A DNA stretch of 6,336 nt from Rhodothermaceae bacterium (lineage in GTDB: Bacteria; Bacteroidota; Rhodothermia; Rhodothermales; Rubricoccaceae), in NCBI GenBank assembly GCA_013003465.1, contig JABDIZ010000341.1, forward strand, positions 1-6,336, read 5' to 3'. The translations under genes and the position numbers were made by a program. The notes beneath the pieces are model-generated. The model was not told the DNA's origin and made no database searches. It worked only from the letters and a program-made list of their open reading frames with translations. Position 1 is the stretch's first letter, and every line of letters starts with the position of its first letter. Below, piece by piece: positions 1 to 5,371 of the stretch.

Positions 1-353
1 CGGCGCTCAACGCCGTCGTTCTCGCGGGCCTCGCCTCGGCCCCCGCTCCACCGCGCAACGTGCAGATCGAGGGCGCCGTCGCGCCCTCCACCACGCTCTC
101 ATGGGACCGCCTGCGCGCGCCCGCTGAGCATCTGCACTCCCTGCTGGTGGGCTACCGCGTCTGGTGGCGCCTCACGACGGCACCGCAGTGGACGTGGTCG
201 GTCTACGTCCCCGACTCGGGCCAAGGCGAGCGCATGGCCTACACGCTGGAGAACGTCGTCATCGACAACTTTCTCTTCGGCGTGGCGAGTGTGGCAGCGG
301 ATGGCTCCGAGAGCCTGGTCGTCTTCCCCGGCCCGGCGGGCGCCTTCGAGTAG
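1..353 (+). CDS. M28-family metallopeptidase, C-terminal fragment (5' end outside window)
   Basis: The reading frame is open from the left edge (first full codon at base 3) to the TAG at 351-353, giving about 116 residues of C-terminus. The first residues (ALNAVVLAGLASAPAPPRNV) look like the last helix of an M28 zinc aminopeptidase domain followed by a proline-rich linker. The rest looks like a small fibronectin-III-like beta sandwich: GYRVWWR, then WTWSVYV, then a YTLENVVIDNFLFGVASV stretch and a final SLVVFPGP. From memory this tail is characteristic of secreted M28 peptidases in Bacteroidota-type bacteria, where it follows the catalytic domain. The metal-binding residues lie upstream of the window, so activity cannot be judged here. 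A GTG at base 60 is only an internal valine: the frame runs on upstream without a stop and the family similarity continues through it. The product would act in the periplasm or outside the cell. Confidence 0.72.
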   Translation, partial: ALNAVVLAGLASAPAPPRNVQIEGAVAPSTTLSWDRLRAPAEHLHSLLVGYRVWWRLTTAPQWTWSVYVPDSGQGERMAYTLENVVIDNFLFGVASVAADGSESLVVFPGPAGAFE

Positions 354-374
354 CGGTCCTATCCCAACGGCGTA

Positions 375-419
375 ACCCGAACGGGTCACGAGCGTTCAAC
401 CGACGCCCAACCGCTCGTG
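375..419 (+). promoter_or_regulatory. Hairpin pair in the leader and over the start of the small helical gene
   Basis: CACGAGCG at 387-394 is the exact reverse complement of CGCTCGTG at 412-419, giving a perfect 8-bp stem with a 17-nt loop that ends 3 bases before the ATG at 423. A smaller ACCC/GGGT stem with a GAAC loop lies at 375-386 directly beside it. No T-tract follows, so this is not a standard intrinsic terminator. In RNA the larger stem would occlude the ribosome landing zone of the downstream gene, or it could act as a 3'-end stabiliser for the peptidase transcript. The repeat is seen directly; the role is inference. Confidence 0.4.
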
Positions 420-422
420 CCC

Positions 423-797
423 ATGATCACCCGCGACTTCTTACTCCGCGAGCTTGAGCGGTTCGTTCAGGTCCTCGCCGTCGTGCTCTTCCACAAGGGC
501 AAGCGCGACCCCCATGCGGCGCAGGATGCGCTCGCCGAGGGCTTCCAGACCGTCTCGGGCACGCCGCTCGATGCGCTGCACGCGATGGACTGCGACGGCG
601 TTCTGGAACTGGCTGCGTACGAGGGCACGTTCTCGGCCGAGCGGGCGGTGGCCCTGGCCGATCTGCTCGCTGAGGATGAGCACGCCCTCGGGCGCGAGCG
701 GGCCGCGTGGCTCTACCGAGCAGCCTTTGAGGCGGGCGGCCCGGTGCCGTTCGATGTAGCGGAACGGATTGCGGCGCTCCCGGACGGAATCGAGTAG
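423..797 (+). CDS. Small helical protein of unknown function (DUF6483-like N-terminus)
   Basis: The frame encodes 124 residues from ATG 423 to TAG 795-797. A GTG six bases upstream (417) is in frame but lies inside a hairpin stem, and starting at ATG gives the natural N-terminus MITRDFLLRELERFVQVLA, so ATG is preferred. The protein is soluble, acidic and almost entirely helical, with no signal peptide, membrane segment or cysteine cluster; its only Cys is in HAMDCDG. Its amphipathic N-terminal helix resembles the opening of the DUF6483-type small proteins I recall from Firmicutes. The C-terminal half (ALADLLAEDEHALGRERAAW, then LYRAAFEAGG) has a TPR-like helix-turn-helix look. No catalytic motif is visible and I do not know its function. 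It follows the peptidase gene by 69 bases on the same strand, so the two may be co-transcribed, and it runs tail to tail into the DUF294 gene 15 bases later. Confidence 0.7.
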   Translation: MITRDFLLRELERFVQVLAVVLFHKGKRDPHAAQDALAEGFQTVSGTPLDALHAMDCDGVLELAAYEGTFSAERAVALADLLAEDEHALGRERAAWLYRAAFEAGGPVPFDVAERIAALPDGIE

Positions 798-812
798 CAG
801 GGGCTCAAGGGA

Positions 813-2708
813 TCAACCCGTGTAGCGGCTGCCGAGCGCCTGCTGCACCTCCTGCACGGTCTTGAGCGTCTCCTTGAGTAGATTCTGCTGGCTCTTGTGC
901 ATCGGGCCAGGATCGATCCAGTCAGTCGGCGTCTCGCCCACCTCGGCCGCTTTCATCTGGCGGCGCAGGTGCACGTCGGCGAGGGTCTGGAAGGCGGGCA
1001 GCAAGCGCTTCGCCTCTGCTGCCGACGGGCTCTCGGAATCCGCCACGTGACGCAGCCGGTCGAACGTATTGGACGACTTGAGGTAGCCGACTTCCAGTGC
1101 CAGTGCGCGCGCCAGGTCCACGATGGGCCGAAGGCCGCGCGCGCGCAGGTCGAAGCCTTCGCTACCCTTCTCGCTGCGGTTGAGTTCGAAGCGCCCGAAG
1201 AACGACAACGGGACGCTGGCCTCGGTGGCGCGACGGACGAGGATGGCGAGCAGTCTCCTGTTCGGCGTGTGCTCCCGGAGGGTATCGCGCAGGGCGTCGC
1301 CGAGGCTTCCATCGCCATGGAGCGCGTGGAAATCGAAGGCGACCGCGGCGCGGGCCGTGCCATCGGCGTCCGCTCCCTCGGCCCAGTGTTGGAAGGCCGC
1401 CTTCCAGGCACGAAGGGGTTGCCGGAACGGCTCGTCGCGGGCGAGCAGGCCGCTCTCGACTGGCGCGTAGCCGCACTGGGCCAGCGCCTCGCAGGCGCGC
1501 TCGGCCACCATCGCATACCACGCGGCGGCGCGCTCGGCCTCGCCCTCGGCCGGGTCGGCATAAACGAGGCCGTTGTCCTGCCGGGCGAAGAGCGTGGACT
1601 CGCGGCGGCCGGGCGTTCCGAAGGCTAGCCACGCCCACGCGCCATCGAAGACGGCCTCGGGGTGCTCCTCGCGAAGTTGGGCCTCCACGAGCAACAAGAG
1701 ACGACGCTTGAGTTGATCGTCGATCTCCGCGATGACATCGAGCAGATCCTCGCTCTGTACGCCCTGCTGGTAGAGCCGGAGCATGCGACGGTTGCTCTCG
1801 GCGCGGATCTTGGCCAGCTCGTCAATGGACGTGGCGCGCTCGATGCGCTCGATGGTTGCCACCGGGTCGAGGCCGCGGAAATGGCTGATGTCCTCGGCCG
1901 AGAGTAGGCCGAGCACCCCGGATCCGTTCTCGGCCGTGTCGTCCACCACGACCACGCGCCGGATGCGGTAGTGCATCATGGTGCGGACGGCGTCGAAGAG
2001 CCGTTCCTTTCCGGTCAGCGCGATGGGGGGGCGCTCGACGAGCGCCATGATGGGCGTCTCGGCGACCGAGCGGCCTTCGGCCACGATTTTCTCGACGAGG
2101 TCGCCCTCCGTGACTACGCCCACCGGCGTGCCGTCCTGCACCACGACGATGGCGTCCGCCTCATCGGCGCTCATCGCCTGGGCCACCGCCTGCACAGACT
2201 CGTCCGGCGCGACCGTCGTGGGGGCGCGGTGGAGCAGCGAGGCCAGCGAGGTGTCGAAGAGCAGGAAAGCGCCCGAGGCATCGAGGTCGGTGTCGAGCGT
2301 GCGGATGTACCGCTTGAGGTCCTCGTCGAAAAAAGCCTTGAAGGCTTCGTTCTGCTTGAGGAGGGCGCGGAAGCGCTCCGCCAGGATCAGCCCGCAGTCG
2401 GTCGCCTCCACGGCGCGCGCCTCGTAGGGGAGAATGCCGCCCTGCAACAGGCCATAGGACCCGAACTGCGCGCCTTCGCCGCACATGTCGATCAGGCGCT
2501 GCTCCTCTACGTCCATCAGCCGCACGAGGCCGGAGGCAACGACGTAGAGCGCGCGGTGCACATCGGTGCCCTGGTCGAGGATCACATCGCCGGGCTGATA
2601 GATTTCGACGCTGCTGATCAGGCCCTGGCGTTCCTCATCGGTGAGGAGAGAAAAGGGTTCGGTGTGGTCGAGGAGTTCGGTGAACCGACCGGCGATGGAG
2701 GTGGCCAT
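813..2708 (-). CDS. cNMP-binding / CBS-pair / DUF294 nucleotidyltransferase-like protein
   Basis: This 631-residue cytoplasmic protein has the standard multi-domain order of the DUF294 family. A cNMP-binding beta-barrel covers about residues 15-118 (YQPGDVILDQG, ALYVVASGLVRL). A tandem CBS pair covers about 160-278 (AIVVVQDGTPVGVVTEGDLV and RRVVVVDDTA...GLLSAEDI). A GlnD-like nucleotidyltransferase domain covers about 300-440, and the DUF294 C-terminal helical domain about 455-600 (FFGRFELN, DLRARGLRPIVDLARALALE). Family members are presumed signalling or regulatory proteins; the substrate is unknown. Two active regions look altered. In the nucleotidyltransferase motif (364-383) G-T-P-G-R-R-E is followed by R376-Q-D378-N, so the first metal-binding Asp expected in DxD is Arg. 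In the cNMP phosphate cassette (82-99) the usual Glu, Arg and Ser are S84, L93 and P94. Length is normal for the family and the frame is intact, so this may be a binding or scaffold pseudoenzyme. It starts at ATG 2706-2708 and is divergent from the barrel gene. Confidence 0.9.
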   Translation of the reverse strand: MATSIAGRFTELLDHTEPFSLLTDEERQGLISSVEIYQPGDVILDQGTDVHRALYVVASGLVRLMDVEEQRLIDMCGEGAQFGSYGLLQGGILPYEARAVEATDCGLILAERFRALLKQNEAFKAFFDEDLKRYIRTLDTDLDASGAFLLFDTSLASLLHRAPTTVAPDESVQAVAQAMSADEADAIVVVQDGTPVGVVTEGDLVEKIVAEGRSVAETPIMALVERPPIALTGKERLFDAVRTMMHYRIRRVVVVDDTAENGSGVLGLLSAEDISHFRGLDPVATIERIERATSIDELAKIRAESNRRMLRLYQQGVQSEDLLDVIAEIDDQLKRRLLLLVEAQLREEHPEAVFDGAWAWLAFGTPGRRESTLFARQDNGLVYADPAEGEAERAAAWYAMVAERACEALAQCGYAPVESGLLARDEPFRQPLRAWKAAFQHWAEGADADGTARAAVAFDFHALHGDGSLGDALRDTLREHTPNRRLLAILVRRATEASVPLSFFGRFELNRSEKGSEGFDLRARGLRPIVDLARALALEVGYLKSSNTFDRLRHVADSESPSAAEAKRLLPAFQTLADVHLRRQMKAAEVGETPTDWIDPGPMHKSQQNLLKETLKTVQEVQQALGSRYTG

Positions 2709-2781
2709 ACAGCGCGCAACGAGTTGGGGAAGGGAGAAGACGCCGGAGGGCGCAACGCGGCTCCCAGCGTTTAGCGTCTAT

Positions 2782-2798
2782 CCGAGAAACCCTCTCGG
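2782..2798. repeat. Short perfect hairpin in the divergent intergenic region
   Basis: CCGAGA (2782-2787) and TCTCGG (2793-2798) are exact reverse complements with a 5-base AACCC spacer. No T-tract follows on either strand, so a terminator is unlikely. It sits 74 bases before the DUF294 start and about 155 before the chosen barrel-protein start, where an operator or leader structure would be plausible. The repeat is seen; the function is unknown. Confidence 0.3.
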
Positions 2799-2889
2799 CT
2801 TCCCGGATGGACTCTGGAAGAAACGGGATCTGGCGCTGTCCTGCAATGCCGCCGTGGATAGAGAGCAACGATAGGCACCGCTGCGTGTC

Positions 2890-2920
2890 CTGTACGCGGG
2901 TGTCGATAGTCGTAGCTTCG
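2890..2920 (+). promoter_or_regulatory. Weak Bacteroidota-type promoter candidate for the barrel gene
   Basis: TAGCTTCG at 2913-2920 matches the Bacteroidota -7 consensus TAnnTTTG at all but one defined position. A CTG at 2890-2892, 20 bases upstream, stands where the -33 TTG would be. A transcript would begin near 2927, leaving a short leader before the GTG start at 2954. Each element has a mismatch and such strings arise by chance, so this is tentative; it is listed because it agrees with the signal-peptide-based start choice. Confidence 0.2.
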
Positions 2921-2953
2921 CGCCGTTTGTTCTGTTTCTCCTCTTCTCGTTTC

Positions 2954-4192
2954 GTGCGCTTCGCTTTCTCCGCTGCTCTCCTACTGTTCCTCACCCCCGT
3001 TCTCGCCGCCCAGCAAACCCCCACCGCCTTCGTCGATTGCCAGCTGCGCGCCTGCGACGACGACTTCTTCCAGACTGAAGTCGCCTTCGTCCGGTACGTC
3101 CGCGACCGCGCCGATGCCGATATCTACGTCCTGGTCACGAGTGACCGCACCGGCGGCGGCGGGCGCCGCTACACGCTTTTCTTCGAAGGGCAAGGGGCGC
3201 TCGCGGGCCGTGTGGACACGCTCACGGCGCAGGTGGCCCAGGATGCGACCGAAGACGACGAGCGCCGCGTCCTGGCCCAGCGTCTCGCTATCGGCTTCGT
3301 CGCCATCGCGGCCGAGACGCCCCTAGCCGACCGCCTCAGCATCACGGCGACCAGCCCGGCGACGCCGGAGGGCATGACCGACGCGCCCGCTACCGACCCG
3401 TGGAACAGCTGGGTCCTCCGGCTCCGCGGCAACGGCTTCTTCAACGGGCAGCAGAGCGTCCGCTCGGGCAACATGTTCGGCAGCATCACGGCCGAGCGGG
3501 TGACCGAAGCCCTCAAGCTCTCCGTGCGCGTCTCGGGCAACTACAGCCGCAGCGACTTCGAGATCGACAGTGTGACGACGGTCACGAGCACCTCCAGCGG
3601 CTATGGCGTACGCGGCCTCGCCGTGCGCAGCCTCTCCGATCATTGGTCCGCCGGACTCCGCGCAGGGGCACGCACGTCCACCTTCCAGAACTACGACCTC
3701 GTGATCAATGGAGGCCCCGCCCTCGAATACAACGTCTTCCCCTACAGCGAATCCACGCGCCGCCAGCTCCGCTTCCTCTACGGCGTGGGCATCGAGGCGG
3801 CGGACTATACCGAAGAGACGATCTTTTTCAAGACGAACGAACTCCTCGCCGAGCACAGCCTCACAACCGCCGTCGAGTTCCAGCAACCGTGGGGATCGGT
3901 GGACCTCTCCTTCGACCTCTCGCAGTACCTCTCGCGGCCCGACAAGTACCGGGCGGATCTCTTCGGTGGGCTCAACCTGCGCCTCGTGCGCGGCCTCTCG
4001 TTCAACATCAACGGCAGCTACGCGCTCGTCCGTGACCAGATCGAACTGCCTGCCGCCGGAGCCACGCCAGAGGAGATTCTGACCCAGCAGCGGGCGCTGG
4101 CTACCTCCTACCGCTACTTCGCCTCGGTGGGTCTGACGTACAGCTTCGGCTCGATCTTCAACCCGGTCGTCAACCCACGCTTCGGAAACTGA
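2954..4192 (+). CDS. Outer-membrane beta-barrel protein with unknown N-terminal periplasmic domain
   Basis: From the GTG at 2954 this encodes 412 residues beginning with a compact signal peptide, MRFAFSAALLLFLTPVLA, with likely cleavage before AQQ. In-frame upstream starts (TTG 2927, GTG 2900, ATG 2846, ATG 2807) would add a Cys/Arg-rich tail before the signal sequence and are less natural. Residues 24-130 form a soluble domain with marks I associate with a Bacteroidota family of unknown function: paired Cys29/Cys34, FVRYVRDR, ADIYVLVTS, the glycine cluster at 67-70 and YTLFFEGQ, ending in TPLADRL. From about residue 149 to the end the pattern is alternating hydrophobic/polar strands with aromatic girdles (WVLRLRGNGFF, KLSVRVSGNYS, YFASVGLTYSFGS), as in a DUF481-like outer-membrane barrel of about 12 strands. 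The role is unknown; surface or porin-like function is inference. Its TGA overlaps the ATG of the next gene (TGATG), suggesting translational coupling. Confidence 0.82.
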   Translation: MRFAFSAALLLFLTPVLAAQQTPTAFVDCQLRACDDDFFQTEVAFVRYVRDRADADIYVLVTSDRTGGGGRRYTLFFEGQGALAGRVDTLTAQVAQDATEDDERRVLAQRLAIGFVAIAAETPLADRLSITATSPATPEGMTDAPATDPWNSWVLRLRGNGFFNGQQSVRSGNMFGSITAERVTEALKLSVRVSGNYSRSDFEIDSVTTVTSTSSGYGVRGLAVRSLSDHWSAGLRAGARTSTFQNYDLVINGGPALEYNVFPYSESTRRQLRFLYGVGIEAADYTEETIFFKTNELLAEHSLTTAVEFQQPWGSVDLSFDLSQYLSRPDKYRADLFGGLNLRLVRGLSFNINGSYALVRDQIELPAAGATPEEILTQQRALATSYRYFASVGLTYSFGSIFNPVVNPRFGN

Positions 4193-4839
4193 TGACGGCC
4201 TGGCGCGACCGGCTCTGGCAGCTCATGGAGGCGGAGGTCTTCCCCGCTCCGTCTTCGGATCGGTTATTCAACCCCTACCGCGACACGCATCCGGCATATG
4301 ACAAACCGGGCGCTCCGGTCGTCCGCCGCGCCAACCTGCGCGCCGCGCTCGACGCGTTGCCGCGCAAACCGCGCGTGCTCGTCGTAGCCGAGGCGCCCGG
4401 CCCGTGGGGCTGCCGCTTCTCAGGGGTCCCGCTCGTGAGCGAGCAGCAACTCCTCGACCCGGCCTATCCCGTGACCGGCCACCCCACTTCGCAGCGCGCT
4501 GCGCATGGCGAGCCGATCAAGGAATACTCCGGCGCCATCTACTGGCGGGTGATGCAGCCCTACTGGGGCCGCTTCTGGACGTGGAACACCGTCCCGCTCC
4601 ATCCGCACAAACCCGATGAGCCGCTCACCATCCGTACCCCAACGGCTGGTGAAGTCCGCGCGTGGCACGGCCTCCTCGCCGCGCTGATCGCGGGGCTGCG
4701 ACCCGCGACGGTGGTGGCCGTCGGGCGCAAGGCAGAGGGCGCGCTGACGACCATCGGCGCCGAGCCGGTCTACGTCCGGCACCCCTCGCAGGGCGGCGCG
4801 ACCTTGTTCGCTGACGGCATACGCGATCTGCTCGGCTAA
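4192..4839 (+). CDS. Uracil-DNA glycosylase superfamily protein
   Basis: This 215-residue cytoplasmic protein starts at ATG 4192, which overlaps the preceding stop by one base. It carries the landmarks of the UDG superfamily (Pfam UDG, PF03167). Residues 62-80 (VLVVAEAPG, then WGCRFSGVP) are the strand and active-site loop that recognise and hydrolyse uracil in DNA. Residues 131-141 (WNTVPLHPHKP) are the second conserved loop, 174-178 (VVAVG) a core strand, and 195-202 (VRHPSQGG) the HPS DNA-intercalation motif. It has one cysteine (C73), so it cannot hold the four-Cys iron-sulfur cluster of family 4 or 5 enzymes. It most resembles the uncharacterised "UDG-like" proteins with a GEAPGxxGCxxxGVP-type motif; here the first Gly of that motif is Ala66. 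Base-excision removal of uracil is the family role, but substrate and activity of this subgroup are uncertain. The pairing with an outer-membrane protein gene is unusual. The gene ends tail to tail with the haem lipoprotein gene. Confidence 0.85.
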   Translation: MTAWRDRLWQLMEAEVFPAPSSDRLFNPYRDTHPAYDKPGAPVVRRANLRAALDALPRKPRVLVVAEAPGPWGCRFSGVPLVSEQQLLDPAYPVTGHPTSQRAAHGEPIKEYSGAIYWRVMQPYWGRFWTWNTVPLHPHKPDEPLTIRTPTAGEVRAWHGLLAALIAGLRPATVVAVGRKAEGALTTIGAEPVYVRHPSQGGATLFADGIRDLLG

Positions 4840-5336
4840 TCGACTGGCGGCGCAAACTGCTGGTTGGGGAAGCTGCTCGCCTCTGGCACGACGATGCGGA
4901 TGAAGCCGTGCGCCGTCGATTCGTGACACGCGTTGCAGGCGTTCACGAGTACGCCATAGCGTTCTTCGAAGAGCGTGCGCGCCCGGTCAGGGTCCGGCCC
5001 GAGCACCTGCGCCGCGACGGCCTGTTCGACGCCGGTGAGCGCAGGCATCGCGAGGTCCTCCACCAACTCGGCCACCTCCCAGTCGTTCTCGATGTAGCCG
5101 CCGTCCTCGACGGCCTCGAACGTCTCCTCCAGTTCGTGCACGTAGAACTGCGCGAGCGGCGCGTTGTCGGCCATACCCGCGAAATACAGCTTCTCCGCGT
5201 AGCGCTGGACGTAGGCCATCAGCTGCGCCAATTCCTCGGCCTCGTCGTACTCCGCCGGGGGCACGTCCTCCGCAGGCTGCGGGGCACATCCGAGCAAAGC
5301 CAGGCAACTGAGCAGTAGAACGAAACGAGACGGCAT
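4836..5336 (-). CDS. Haem c-binding lipoprotein, cytochrome c'-like helical protein
   Basis: The 166-residue product begins MPSRFVLLLSCLALLGC: a short basic n-region, a hydrophobic core and a lipobox (L14-L-G-C17), so it should be lipidated at Cys17 and anchored in the envelope. A linker rich in Pro and Glu follows. Residues 30-125 are mostly amphipathic helix (AQLMAYVQRYAEKLYFAG, FYVHELEETFEAVED, WEVAELVEDLAM). A single CNACH haem c motif at 134-138 lies in the last helix. Several helices followed by a late CxxCH is the architecture of cytochrome c'-type four-helix bundles rather than of class I cytochromes. No Met follows the haem motif, so the sixth ligand is absent or another residue (His143 or His67 are candidates). 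The partner could be an electron-transfer chain or a small gas or redox sensor; this is inference. The TAG stop (4836-4838) interlocks with the TAA stop of the convergent gene. A perfect dyad lies just upstream of the start. Confidence 0.8.
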   Translation of the reverse strand: MPSRFVLLLSCLALLGCAPQPAEDVPPAEYDEAEELAQLMAYVQRYAEKLYFAGMADNAPLAQFYVHELEETFEAVEDGGYIENDWEVAELVEDLAMPALTGVEQAVAAQVLGPDPDRARTLFEERYGVLVNACNACHESTAHGFIRIVVPEASSFPNQQFAPPVD

Positions 5337-5346
5337 AGGCGCATTG

Positions 5347-5363
5347 TTTGGATCGAATCCAAA
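5347..5363. promoter_or_regulatory. Perfect 7-bp-arm dyad upstream of the haem lipoprotein gene
   Basis: TTTGGAT (5347-5353) and ATCCAAA (5357-5363) are exact reverse complements around a 3-base CGA spacer. The dyad lies 11-27 bases upstream of the ATG at 5336, in an AT-rich patch inside a GC-rich region and between two same-strand genes. It fits an operator overlapping the promoter or transcription start of the lipoprotein gene. The alternative is a leader hairpin with a 3-base loop. It is not a standard intrinsic terminator for the upstream gene, since no T-tract follows on the minus strand. It does not match the FNR/CRP spacing. The regulator is unknown. Confidence 0.45.
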
Positions 5364-5371
5364 TTAGCACA

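Larger units (their letters stand above)
2709..2953. other. Divergent intergenic region between DUF294 and barrel genes
   Basis: These 245 bases separate the two divergently transcribed genes and should hold both promoters. The plus-strand frame of the barrel gene is open across 2807-2953, but the translation there (start MDSGRNGIWRCP) is rich in Cys, Arg and Trp and does not look like a secreted-protein N-terminus, so I treat it as non-coding leader. Composition is less GC-biased than in the genes, with a pyrimidine-rich run at about 2928-2953. A small perfect hairpin lies at 2782-2798. Nothing else distinctive is visible. Confidence 0.5.

Noticed and set aside
1136..1146. Alternating CG run, possible Z-DNA
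   Set aside because: It simply encodes the conserved Arg-Ala-Arg stretch of the DUF294 C-terminal domain.
897..1628. Long plus-strand open frame of 243 codons opposite the DUF294 gene
   Set aside because: It is antisense to a gene with strong domain evidence; its Gly/Arg/Glu-rich translation has no recognisable motif and is typical of high-GC shadow frames.
2025..2031. Run of seven G (seven C on the coding strand) in the CBS region as a phase-variation tract
   Set aside because: The reading frame is intact, the run encodes ordinary CBS residues (R-P-P), and seven bases is unremarkable at this GC content.
1971..2774. Plus-strand open frame of 267 codons opposite the cNMP/CBS part of the DUF294 gene
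   Set aside because: It is a shadow of the opposite-strand gene: low-complexity, His/Arg/Gly-rich, with no domain, running past the start of the real gene only by chance.
2866..2873. Minus-strand TATCGTTG as a -7 promoter element for the DUF294 gene
   Set aside because: It has one mismatch to TAnnTTTG, no TTG at the -33 distance, and would leave a leader of about 150 bases; not enough to call.
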